This document shows, piece after piece, positions 47,927 through 58,880 of a stretch of 63,522 nucleotides of DNA. The stretch is from Thermomucor indicae-seudaticae. Taxonomy: Eukaryota; Mucoromycota; Mucoromycetes; Mucorales; Lichtheimiaceae. A program made the translations under genes and the position numbers. Within the stretch, counting starts at the first letter, position 1; each line of letters begins with the position of its first letter. The stretch lies in assembly GCA_000787465.1 (NCBI GenBank), contig JSYX01000155.1, positions 1 through 63,522 on the forward strand, in the 5' to 3' direction. The notes under the pieces were generated by a model. The model was not told the origin of the DNA, did no database searches, and saw only the letters and a list, made by a program, of their open reading frames with translations.

Positions 47927-50165
47927 TCAACCCTCATGCAATGGACAATGAAAAACGCAATGAATGAATGAAAGAAATACTGTGACTTCCGTTATGCTCC
48001 CATCTTCTGATTTTCCAGCTTTCAACATTACCCTTGTCGGCAGTCGCCGCGTCTGAAGATACGCGTATATATCGTTCTGGCTGATATATTCGGAATCAAG
48101 AGTAGGGTCTTTAAGCTGGGACAGGCGAGTAAGCATTCGCAGTGTTCGAATCGTGAGCATTGCGCTCATAGTGATATGCAATTTTTCAACTATTGGATCG
48201 CTCCAACCTGCTGCATCGATAATATCGTCGTTCGATGCGCCAGAACTAATGTGAAGTTCTATCGATTGTTTCGAAAATAAGGCTTCCAGAAGCACGGCCA
48301 TACTTGGGTTTCCGGGGCGCGATTCATAAAGGTGGAATGTTTGCAAACTATGGGACTCGGTAAATAACAAGTGTAACCCATGAAACGCCGGGTTTGTGCA
48401 TTGTTCGAGATAGACTTCGCGTAAATACTTTACTTCGGCCATATTTGCAAATGCTTGACTCCAGCTCTGTAAATCAACCTTGTCCATTCTCAGATACTGC
48501 AGTGCAGAGGTAGTTGTCATAAGAGCTGTTGCGGCATTGTTTAGATTCCCGGCTCCTATAGACTTTAGCGGTTGTTGATTGTCAAGTGTTATCCGCTTCA
48601 AACATGGAGCGCCCACAGATGCAAGCGCTTTAAGTGCTTTCTGTTCAGGCTGCGTAGCACTTGGGCTGAGTACAACACTTTCCAGAGTACGGTTGTGCCG
48701 TCGGAAAAACAGCGCTGTGATATTGTCAATACTTGTCTTCACTTGAGCGCTTATATGGAACTTCCGGAGCCCGATACCATTCGCTTTGTACTTTGGCCAC
48801 GCCTCATGGGAAACATTTAGGCCCTCAAAATACCCAACCGTCGTCTGCGCTTGACTCGCCTGTTTTTAAGCGGCATGAAGTTTCAACCCAAGGTTCTCTG
48901 CAATCTTTTGAGGTCGTGCCCCAATCTACGATTTCTGGGTATGAGTCCAAGAGACGTCGTCAGCCATAATGATGTCCTGAACACGGTGTATGAATTCTGT
49001 CCACACATTGTATGGAGAGAAATGAACCTGTGGGATGGGCAATCCTCACCCTGCCCGGCGCTGTCACTTCTAAAAAATCGGTCAAGTTTAGACAAACATC
49101 CGACGCTATTGCTACACAATGAAACGTATCAAAGTGGTTCAAATGTATCGAAAACTTGGTAAGGCTTTGGATGCTCAGCTTGAGCAAGTCGGCCGATGCT
49201 GTGAATAAATGGGGTACTTGGTTGGCGAACTTGCGTTCATCTTCAAAACAAATATCTATCACGCATTACTGAACCGTTCAGAAGCGGTTACCTGAGAGGC
49301 GGCGTTCGCAGCATCTTCTTACCTATGGATTCTATACAGGAACATCCGGCCGACACCAAGAACTTGAATGCTTCCCCAGCTTCATTAGTCAGGCATGACA
49401 GCCTTAGGATTCGAAGACTATCCTTAAGTCTTGCTGGCCTCAGTGCTTGCTGCACACGAGGGCATAAAGCAAAAGTCAAATCCAGTTCCCGATACTGGGT
49501 GACCGCCAGTCAAAGAGATTGCGCCAGCTTTCGCATGTCGATGCGCTTATTACGCAGTCTGTGCAAGACAAGTAAGAGAATATGCGGTTGAGAATATCGT
49601 ATGAAACCCGCTGTAGGAAATGATTGTTTCTCGCTTCAAATAATGCTTTCCGGTCCAGAAAAGTTTATAGTGTGGGTGTGTCCTCGGTATTGATTTCGTC
49701 AGGTCGTCGAAGTGGTAAATGTTTTACCGACTTGTTCCTGTAACTGATAGACGTCAGCCGCCTGCAAATAACCGTCAGGTATCTTTGGTGACAGTATAAT
49801 GGCTCGATTGGTGTCTTCCAGTACCCTCTCGTACTCGTCATTGTTCTTGTAGGCACCTCCACGGTGTGTGTAAAGTACAGATAACAGCGAATGCTGAACC
49901 TCATTAATCGCATGACTGAAATAAGAAACGGTACTACAATATAAGTAACGCGTTGCCTCGCTTTTGCCGAGATCAAAAGTTGTCTGCAAAGCATAGAGAG
50001 GCAAATCTTGAGACACTGATCCAACTGCACTCGACTGGTGCCCTGTTGCTGATAGCTCTGTAACAGGACTCTTGCCTATTCGTTTTGTACGCACATACAC
50101 GGCATCATGCCACGGGTGTCATTGTTCAGTGAGTCCATTGCGGCAGAGTAATAAGTAGAGCCATT
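47927..50165 (-). pseudogene. TPR/F-box/LRR protein (Pof3-like), probably disrupted
   Basis: Order on the minus strand: a TPR pair (LLSVLYTHRGGAYKNNDEYE, NRAIILSPKIPDGYLQAADV), then an F-box (RVSYDILNRIFSYLSCTDCV). Leucine-rich repeats follow (SLRILRLSCLTNEAGEAFKF, then 48742-47927, with ALQYLRMDKVDLQSWSQAFA). This is the Pof3-type architecture, expanded in Mucoromycota; such proteins are SCF ubiquitin-ligase receptors. Between the F-box (CESWRNLF, near 49520) and YRELDLTFAL the frame shifts by one base without any intron that could repair it. The middle (48750-49250) also changes frame repeatedly. Either it is a decaying paralogue or several short exons are missed. No convincing start codon; MDSLNNDTRG at about 50150 is a candidate. 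Confidence 0.5.
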
Positions 50166-50666
50166 GCTACGAACCAAAGTCAGTAATCGATAGCTTGTGC
50201 ACACAGAAAGGAAAAGAAAGGTGTGCTGTGGAAGTTCGGAGTATTGTCACGAAAAGGGTTTGCATTACTCTGATTCATATCATAACAAATCGGTACCTTT
50301 GGCTTTACTTTATAGGAACAAGGTATTAAAAACCTCCTACATACTTTTCACACACCTGACATCCTCCCAGATCAAGTGTGGCGTCAAAAGTAGCTTTGTC
50401 AAAGAGTGCAGGAAACAGCTTATCGATAAATGCGTTGACCTCATTGGCCTCACCGTAAGAAAGCGATTGCCATGAAAGACTTCTCAACAAAGGTCACGCT
50501 CACAGGAAAGATCATGCAGTCTGTCGCTCAACCAGGAACGCAACGCAATGATTGGCTGTGGACGATCCAAATAAAGTCAAAAAATTGGAGAGAAAGAGTG
50601 GACATTTTTCTTCTTTCTTTCGCTGCTCTCATTTTTTCCGCTGCGCCCCCTTTTCTCTCAGTTGCC
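50166..50666. other. Intergenic upstream of LIM-binding gene
   Basis: Leader and promoter of the next gene. In-frame codons extend upstream of the chosen ATG (from 50472) but end in a Ser/Phe-rich stretch typical of pyrimidine-rich leader. No motif, repeat or RNA gene recognised. Confidence 0.4.
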
Positions 50667-52471
50667 ATGTCGGCTGAATTCATACCACCCGCACCTGCCA
50701 CTCGCGTCATGCCATCACAGGGGCAACCTCAGTTTGCACCTGCTATGGTGCCACAAAACGCTGCACAGTTGCAGTATCAACGACTGCTGGCAGCGCAACA
50801 ACAGCAGCAGCCACGATCGTTTCAGCAGCTGCAGCAATCGCAACTGTTACAGCAGCAACAACAACAGCAACAACAACAGCGTTCCACTGCCTTTCCGCCT
50901 ACACCAGTCCTCACGCAACAGCCGAGAACACCAAGCGTTCCCCAGCAGGCTGTAGCGGTCAAGCAGCAGCAGCAGCAGCAGTTGCAGTTGCCAACACCAG
51001 CCATGACAGCAGTCCCGCTACCAAGGTACGCCTGATCCGATACGAGAGACCTATTAAAGTATCAACCTCCTTAACCCTTTTCTTCCGTTTTCCTCAGCAG
51101 CCATGCTTTATCGACAAGTCAGGCAGTCTTAAAGCTAATGCAGTTCAGTGATCGGCTGGCACCTGTCACGGAGGTAACGACTTGGGTTGAAGGGAAAAGA
51201 GTATCAGGAAGAAAGAGAGAGGTTAAAGCTTTATAATATAACAGCAGGCAGCAAAGGATCGTAAAGTCTGGGATGAATTTGTAAACGACTTCTTTACTTC
51301 GACGGGAACGGTGAAATTTACGTTGTTCAATGCTCACACCAAAGAAAAGAAGACGCATTGTAAGTATCATGCAATGAGGGCAAGTTTCCGCTCGATCTTG
51401 TGTAACTCTGCCATTTTATTAGCTGTATGCCGTCCCTTGATTGCCCGTTTATTTCATACTCAATATGAGGCGGATGCCACATCCATTCAGTTGACTTTGG
51501 ACCAAACGATTGAATATTTTTTGACGGGTGGAATGATGCTGGAATGCCCTCGTTCGAGTTTTATTTACCGCTATGATAATGGCTCTTTGGTGAGGATTGG
51601 ATAGAGTGTGTGTATAAGTACGTTTGCACGCCAGTCAGCTGATGAAAGAATAGGTTATTTTGACAGGGGTATTAACCGCCGTTCTCTTATTGGAACCTAA
51701 CGATGGAGGCTTGAAAATAGCACAGTTCGATTTTGAGTGTACGCAACACGAGGAATATGTATCCCGGAAGAGTATTGGTTCATCGGAATCGAAGAAAAAA
51801 GGACGAAAAGCATCTCTTGCGATTCCAGAGTCACCTGTGAATAGTTGGGGTGTACCTGACAGAGTGTATTATTTGTTGGAGGTACGGTAACATGGAAGAG
51901 TAAGCTGGCAACACGTGGACTTAATTGCCGTCTTTTCTCACAGATATCAGACACGGTAACAAGATACTCAGGGAACGCCATTGATGCTCTGATGGCAAGA
52001 ATAACTGCCGTGGGTAAGTGTCGTCATACAAATATCTTTTGGACCTCTCTTTTATGCTAAAGGATGGTGGGACCAGAAAATGTATTCCGTACACCACAAC
52101 AATCATCAACAGTGATTGGTGATACGGGTAAGATACATCATCATCAGCTGGGCCCCCAGCACGGTGCTAAGCGAATATACGCAGCCAGTCAGCCAATGAC
52201 TCCTGTTAATCGATTCACTTCTTCTTTGTCCCAACCACCTGTTGGCTCTTACCCTTACATGATACCCGGCTGCTCCATGGCCACCATGCAATGTCACGCT
52301 CACGTACCCTCTCCACTCAATCCAGCCATCAATCCAGTTCGCACAGCTTATGACTTGTCTCCCGATATAACAGAAAGCTATGTGCAGGATCCATCATCAG
52401 CAGCAGCAGCATCAACTTCCGTTGGTGGTGCTAGCATGAGTAAAGTATCAATCAAGGAACGGTTGTTGTAA
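50667..52471 (+). CDS. LIM-domain-binding transcriptional co-regulator (LDB1/PtaB-like)
   Basis: Nuclear adaptor that dimerises and bridges transcription factors. The N-terminus (MSAEFIPPAPATRVMPSQGQ) leads into long glutamine runs. The LIM-binding domain is spread over short exons: VLKLMQFSDRLAP, KDRKVWDEFVNDFFTSTGTV, KFTLFNAHTKEKKTH, LIARLFHTQYEADATSIQLT and a later YEADATSIQ-linked part (LTGGMMLECPRSSFIYRYDN). It continues LKIAQFDFECTQHEEYVSRK and ends RYSGNAIDALMARI. A Ser/Pro/Gln-rich C-terminus follows. In Aspergillus and Candida, related proteins (PtaB, Mfg1) work with SomA/Flo8 in adhesion and development (family knowledge). The frame stops at 52469-52471. The same frame stays open after the stop to 52561 and encodes a basic, NLS-like end. 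Confidence 0.8.
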
Positions 52472-52982
52472 ACGGCTAAAACTGAAGTGTTAGAAAAGCG
52501 CAAATCCATGAGCAGTGGTGACCAGGCTCCTACGCGTAAACGGAAGAATACCCGCAAGTAAAAATAAAAGGAACTTGCAATGCTATGCAACGTGCGAAGG
52601 AACTCTCCCCACACGCTTCCCCTCCGTCTCCCTTCTCAGTGTAAGCTTTTATTAATGCAGAAAACAAGCAGAGAGTGAGGGAGAGAGTTTCTGACGGATG
52701 TTATGTAGGATTTTGTCTCGTTTTTCGTCAACAAAGCCCGATTTAGTGAGCTCAGCTGCTCTGATAATATGCCTGTAAATAAACATGTATCTAAACTAAC
52801 TCCGACTGATTTAAGACACAAGAGATTTAAAAATTAGCGACCTTTTTGACGATGATGGTCAGGTTATTATATACACTCACCAAGTCAAACAGCCGAGATA
52901 GTATTCAAACAAGTGAAAAGAATTAAAAAGAATGAGTATCGTAATAATTGAATGAAAAAATATACAGACTTATAGATACAAC
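52472..52982. other. Intergenic; basic in-frame extension then AT-rich spacer
   Basis: 52472-52561 continues the LIM-binding frame after its TAA (TAKTEVLEKRKSMSS, then TRKRKNTRK) to a second TAA. The rest is AT-rich, without genes, and lies 3' of the Fanzor-like ORF. If this locus behaves like a TnpB/Fanzor element, the guide-encoding right end would be here, just below 52983. Confidence 0.4.
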
Positions 52983-53038
52983 GGGCGCAAGGCCCTATCC
53001 ACGTGTCGAAGTGGATCCAATTTTTCGTGAAGGACGAA
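52983..53038 (-). ncRNA. Candidate Fanzor guide RNA (omega RNA) scaffold hairpins
   Basis: Three hairpins in 56 nt at the 3' end of the Fanzor-like ORF, covering the stop codon (52995-52997). GGGC pairs with GCCC around GCAAG at 52983-52995. ATCCAC pairs with GTGGAT around an 8-nt loop at 52997-53016. TTCGT pairs with ACGAA around GAAGG at 53024-53038. In TnpB and Fanzor loci the omega RNA overlaps the 3' end of the ORF and runs into the right flank. Position and structure agree; transcription and function are inference. Confidence 0.4.
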
Positions 53039-56000
53039 TGAAGCTAGCAGGGCGTTTCTGATAGAGCAGCACGGACTTTGTGATTGTTGCTACATTGTCG
53101 GCGGCGTTACCATCACGATGAATGACATGATGGCAGTCTGGGCACTGAACAACGCGACGCACCTGCATAAGTCCTTGAGAGTCGAGACGATTTCTGTCGC
53201 GGACTGGGAGCACCGGACGTCATCTCAGAAAATCAACTTTCACCATGCGACCATTTTTAACGCATCGGCAGCAGATCTTGGACGAATTGTACTCGTCCAC
53301 TCGAGTGAGTGTGTCGGGCTCGTTGCTGTGCTCATTCTGCTGCAAGATGTTGCAGTACAGTGCTCCTGATAGCTTGTGGTCCATGGGTGCAAGGGCTCCC
53401 TTCCTGGCTCGGCGACTCATACCATCCAGGCCAAATCCGTAGACCAAGGGTTTACCGCTTCGCTGTATAGTCTGATTTGCTTGGTTCGTTATAAGATTGC
53501 AGGCCCTGTGAAGACATGATCGACCGGATATGGCATTGTCCCATTTTCGGCGTCGCACAGATGGGTTGGAGTAAAATTCAAAAATCCGGAGCCCCTTATC
53601 GTCTGCCTTGAACTGTCTGACGCACTCCAAGTATCTGTCAAGAGTGCTGTGGGTTGATCCTTGGCTGAGGTCGCTCTCCAATAGATCAATGCCAGCGGCA
53701 CACTTGCGATCCATGAGCCAGTCGCGGTTTGGAATAGTTCTGCCTACAGAAAACCTCGCTTGATTATGAGCTGGGATCCCTTTTTGGATGGGTCGGCTGG
53801 CAAAAAGACACTTCCAACGGGACACACCTCGCCGAAATCAAGCCCAACCACACCGTCATAACGTTCAAGGAGGTTAACTGGGTCGCCGCTGAGATTCACA
53901 CGCCAGCGCTCCTGCAGTTGTTCTCTTGTTGTCCGCCGCAGCTCTGTCAAGTATTTAGGAGTCGTGCTGATCGTCTTTGATCGAGTCCAGTCCATGAAGA
54001 GGGCGTACAGACGTATTCCATCGGTTCTGAAGACACGTCGTGGTGTGAACCGCTTCTTGTTCGGATTGCCAGGAATTGTCTGGTTTAACCAGCGGAAATA
54101 GCGTCGCTTTTCGACCTTGACGTTGCCATCTCGGTCGATAGTACCCTGCTCCCGTATGTTGAAGACCACGGAAAACGGATCTGGACGATCGCGACCTTTC
54201 CTCGTGCCAGCCTTCGTGATATCGCGACACGCACTTTCTATCCCGTCAATTTCTAAACAATTGTTTGCTTAGTAAATGAACCGCGAAGACATGAGAATAA
54301 TCTTCAAACCTTGACGCAACCGCCGCATCTCCTCTTCGTCCTTTGTCTGTGCCATGCGCTCCTTCAAAGGCTGAATAACGGGACCCGCAAAATGATCAAT
54401 ATGATCCAGCAGTTTGTTCGTGAAACGCTTGCTGAATGGTATTGCAACGGTATGACATGGCTGTACCGGACACACGGGAAACGCGAGGCCATCCGGGCAT
54501 TTTTCCAGTATATATATCATCAACGGGATCAATGGTCCGCCTTTAGTTTTCGCAAGTCTCTCTTCGGAAATGACTTCATCGTCTTCCTCTTCCTCGTCGC
54601 TTTCTGGGTAATCGCTGTTGTCATCATCGCCCAGAGTGCGTTTGCTGGGGAGCTGTGAAGAGGAAGGTTCCGCAACCATTCGGTCCCGCTGCTTTGTTCC
54701 AAGACATTCCTCCAGATTGATGCCGAGTACTGGCTTGTCTGTTACGTTGACGCCGCGTTCGGCACTAATTAAGTCATCAATGGCTCGCTGAACATTCCTC
54801 GGAAGCTTTCTAATCGACTTTGCGACGTCTTCTTCTTCGTCGTCTTCGTCTGCGGAATGAAGCGGCACTTCCCAAATCTTGCCAAACAAGTAGCTGATTA
54901 AAGATTTGGTGTTCTGCGGCCACCCTTCAGGTATCGTAGCCTTGTTAATAAGTTCTCGGCGACACTAGTCATCGTCAAATGGCGTTGATGACGTGCGGTT
55001 CCGCTGCACCATTTTCGTCACGAAGCTGTCCATCTGCTTTCCGATACTCTGGTCGACTGGATACGAGGATAAGACACCGGCATCTCTTTCATGCGTTGCT
55101 TGAGAATGACCGGGAGTTGGGCTCGAGAAGCGCACACCCCTTGAAGGAGAATGCCGGGATGGTCCAGACGTTGGTCCTTGGCTAGACGTTGACTCCTGGG
55201 TGGACGTTGCTTCTTGAGTAGCTCTTGCATTGACAGTTGTGACCAATGCATTGATGAACTCGGGATCCTGTGGCCAGCCTAGCGGAGCTTTCGCAGTTTC
55301 CTTGAGCCTTCTCTGCAGATACTTACTGTACCTCTCTTTGAAACAGGCAACAATGCTCTGACGGAAAGCAAGATCAAGCTCAACTGCCATTTGCTGTACC
55401 AGGTCCCCGCGATGCTGAGTATCTGGCAAATCACGCATTCTGTTAGAGCATCCATGGAACCAAATTTTCCGAGCTAGCAATAATACGTTCCTCATAAGTT
55501 TGTTATTTGCCATGAGATCCATCAATGAGAGGAGCGCCCGATCCCCTGGGAAAGCCTTGAATGACTCCGGTCCCTTGGACGATCGCAGGTCACCACGGCG
55601 GTCCAAAGTAACCAGATCCGGATCGTATGTAGCTTTGGCTAGTTGCTCGCGATCTTCTGTCCGAGTCACGCGCGTTCTAGGATCATAATCCATAGCACAG
55701 TAGAGGATCCATCGCCACACTTGCTGCGGATTCGAGCTGCTTCCAGCGGGAAAGAACTGTGCATAGAATTCCGCTCTCTTTTCGTTGTCAAGTACGTGAT
55801 ACGCTTCACGCAACGCAATATTGGCGATATGGAGAGCAACGAACCGAGCGTATGACATCTCCTGAACGAGCATGCGAACGATCTTCTCCAAAGGAGCAGC
55901 TTCTTGCCGGGCAGCGTCATTGGATCTCTTATTACGGTCTGCAGCTGCACTTAGAATAGAAGAGTGAAGACCTGCGTCTGCTGTGACAACGTATCGAGAT

Positions 56001-57527
56001 TTGTCGGAGATAACTTGTTGCTCTCCAGTCTGGGGATCCTTCATGCGAATTACAGAAGGTTCTTGCGCGTTCCGTATGACCTTACTTGCCTTTGCTACCA
56101 CTAGCGCGCTGTTTGCCTTTGTACTTTACAGGTCTTTCCTCAGTGCGCGCTTTCGTGATATATACTTCCGGTGCAGGGATGCTAGCCCGGGGCTGGTCTG
56201 ACGGTGAAAGGAACTTGTAGTGCGACCCTTGGTCAGTACGACGCTGAGGAGGCGGCGCAGACGCACTAAGAGCTTCACCGAGGTAAGGCAGGATTGATTC
56301 GTTCAATGTAAACGGGATCGTTCCAAAACGCATCCACTGTCCGCCAGAGGAGATGCCGGAAACCAGAGGCCTGCAAAACTGGTGAAGCGCAATTTCAAAA
56401 CGCTGCATCTCCGAATTCGATACTTTGGTCCCGATATTGTCCATCAAGGTAACCAAGAGTTCGTTCGCTGATTCTTGGGAAGGTCTAATCTCGTTGAGCA
56501 GCCTCATGATCTTTTTAAACGAGATGCTGTAGAGATTCCTTGCATAGTCGTTGCAGCATGTAGATGCTAGGACCACAAACCGAACTTCGGCCTAGGATTT
56601 TTTTTTCGCGTTTGTAAGAAATGAAATTGTGAATATGCAGAATTAATTACCATTCGCACGTCTGTCTCAGAATCTGTTCGTAGTCCCATCGCATGCAGCA
56701 GACCACGCTTCGTCACCACTTTCCCCTTGAAATCGCTGTCCGACCAGTTGGTCTTGGTGATATGCTGCGGCGAATATGCGCGTCAGACCGGTGCATAAAG
56801 ATCGTTCAGAGAAAAAAAGGAAGCAAAAAATGCACACCACAACGTCAAGAGCGCCCCCGTAAGCGAAAAGGTCACCGTCCCGAGACATGATCGCGGGTCG
56901 CTCATCCTCGCGGACTGTGTTGCATAGGTACACTATCTCAGAATCGGCTTCGAAGGGGGCCTCATGATAGTAAATCCCGGCTGGCTGACTGCCTGCGTCT
57001 TGATATACCATGATATTGTGTGCCACCGTATTCTGAGTGACGGCCTGCTTGATCGCCGGTGTGAAAGTGACCCACTTGCGGGCATACTTGTTGAACCGCT
57101 CTTGTTGGTAATTGTTGCGGATGCCGCGCTGATGGATGCGCCTCGCTGCCCTGTACGCTTCTCTACGGTGGCTCTGTCGGGCTAAATGGGTCTGCTTCTT
57201 TGCGTACAATGGTTGGCCGTCGATAACGAAACAAACCGTGGAGACATCGCTGCGTGTCATGAAACGTTGCACGTCGGATATCACGAGCTCCACAAAGCGG
57301 GCAATAATGTGGTGGACTGCGTTGACGTTTCGTTCTACTTCGCCCTGCGACGACCGTAACTCGATTTCGAGCAGTTCGCGGGCAAAGATCTGCAGCAACG
57401 TAAAAAATTCACAGCAGAAATCTACATAAAGGACACTCACCTCTTTCTGCCGAAGTTCGTCTGCTGTGCTTACTGCTCGGGATGTGTTTGACTGACGTAA
57501 AAAGGCATGAAGCCCTTTTAGTCCCAT
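52995..57527 (-). CDS. FEN1/XPG-like nuclease fused to Fanzor (TnpB-like) RuvC nuclease
   Basis: Seven exons: 57527-56838, 56764-56651, 56591-56099, 56061-55010, 54964-54310, 54252-53252 and 53203-52995. About 1,404 codons. Residues 1-300 form a flap-endonuclease core: MGLKGLHAFL start, acidic residues in YVDF (D36), VIDGQ (D103), APFEADSE (E193, D195) and SRDGDLFAYG (D217, D219), then an H3TH-like CCNDYARNLYSISFKKI. A long unassigned middle follows (WRWILYCAMDYD; acidic DEEEEDDE). The Fanzor part has RuvC-I VVGLDFGEV (near D1140), GFGLDGMSRRARKG in the RuvC-II region, VDEYNSSKICCRC, then QCPDC and HRDGNAADN (RuvC-III). An in-frame TAG at 54965-54967 lies inside a 45-nt candidate intron. Near 53745-53755 the frame shifts by one base. 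It may therefore be two genes or a damaged copy. No transposase gene or terminal repeats were identified. Confidence 0.7.
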
Positions 57528-58542
57528 ACAGGTTTAAAAATTCTAATTGCAGCAAAATTGAGCATTAAGACAAGATACAAGAAGGCAGATCGGTCCATAC
57601 AGTTAACTTTTTTGTAAGTATATGGGTTTTTTTGGATTAAGATAGCTGAAACCTCAACAATCAGTATATACGATGGGTAGCATCAAAAGTGAATATACCT
57701 ACATATATAGTGAAAAGTTGGTTTAATAGCTAGTTCGAACGTATATGTTGAGTTTGTTGTAAAAAGTGAAGTCTATTGTTCAACCGTTAGTTTGCATGGT
57801 GGTATAACTTAGCAAAAATGCAAAAGCTTACAAATGAGTCGCTTTGTTGAATTTTGAGATGTAAAAAATCGTAGTCATTAAGAGAACGATGAGGAAAGAA
57901 AAACCAGAGACGATGTGCTGGAGGTAATATAATACTTGTGTGTTTCAGATCCCGAAGTTTCATTGTCTCATGGATTTTACCACATTGATATGGACCATTG
58001 ATCATACCGGGTCACTGGATTGATCCATCAATGAATATTAATCGCGCGATACTTGGTTAATAATTAATGTGTTTCATACACGATATGATGCCTTCATGTT
58101 TTTATTCTCGTATTCTGGTTTACTTTGGACGCAGAATGATACGCCAGTAGAATGGATCAATCATCGAAATGGTATATTATTAATTAAAGTAATGCATCGA
58201 CAGCACTACAAGAGAAAACTTTTCTCTCCTAGTCTCAACTATGCACAGCGCATTTTTGGAGTCCATATTTGAATGAGCTGGACTTGAGTTTCTCATATGG
58301 CCTTTCTTTTCTTTGATTGCGAGTAGAAAGTACCTTCTTCTGCAGCGTAGAATAACAATCAATGGAGTGACGTACATCACATGATGCACTGGTGTACTGT
58401 GATGCATACGGGACACGTTAGCACAATGAAAATATCATGAGATGCATTAGCAAAATGGAGGCAAACATGGAATGATTCAGGGTAGAATGATCCGGCATAT
58501 ATAAAAGAACCTGACAGATCAAACTTGCCATTTCAATCCAAA
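57528..58542. other. AT-rich intergenic
   Basis: Upstream of the FEN/Fanzor gene on the minus side and promoter of the small basic gene on the plus side. Very AT-rich, with no coding region. GATGCA occurs three times upstream of the TATA box (58385, 58403, 58442 approximately), which may be a factor site. Confidence 0.45.
58498..58507 (+). promoter_or_regulatory. TATA box of small basic protein gene
   Basis: TATATAAAAG, identical to the decamer upstream of eEF2. It lies 36 nt before the ATG at 58543, so the 5' leader must be very short. Confidence 0.55.
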
Positions 58543-58880
58543 ATGAACAATACAAGCATCAGCGCCAGGAACGTGACCATTAACACTGGTTCGCTCGGCT
58601 CTGTCGGTAAGCACAAAAAGCGTTGGCCAAGCATAAAAGCCTGTTAATTCGCAATGAAGGGCCATCGGTCACACCACCACCTCTTCCTCCAAAGCAGCAG
58701 CAACAGCAACAGCAGCAGAAGCAGCAGCGCAAGAAGCGCAGACCAAACCGCCGCCAGCATAGGGGCATACGGAAAAGACAAGCCCAAAGAAAATACAACA
58801 ATTATAATAAATACAATGCAGAAAAAAACAAGCTTGATATATGTATGTTGCATAATAATGAAAAATTAAAGCAAGATTGA
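58543..58880 (+). CDS. Small, strongly basic, polyglutamine protein
   Basis: Two exons joined by a 54-nt GT...AG intron, about 94 residues. Exon 1 encodes MNNTSISARNVTINTGSLGS. The splice gives SVG-PSVTPPPLPPK, then a run of Gln, then a dense basic stretch (KKRRPNRRQHRGIRKRQ) and a Lys/Asn-rich end. Without splicing the first frame stops after 34 codons. The basic segment could bind nucleic acid or act as a nuclear signal. No family recognised. A perfect TATA box lies 36 nt upstream. It sits between the FEN/Fanzor locus and DIRS debris, so it could belong to an element or be a young gene. Confidence 0.5.

Noticed and set aside
52995..57527. Bacterial IS605/IS607 insertion or contamination
   Set aside because: The locus is interrupted by typical fungal introns, has no serine or Y1 transposase, and the zinc-ribbon/RuvC form matches eukaryotic Fanzor proteins.
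57528..57560. Terminal inverted repeats of a Fanzor-carrying transposon
   Set aside because: Shared TTTAAAAATT near 52830 and 57533 is direct, short and AT-rich; not convincing as element ends.
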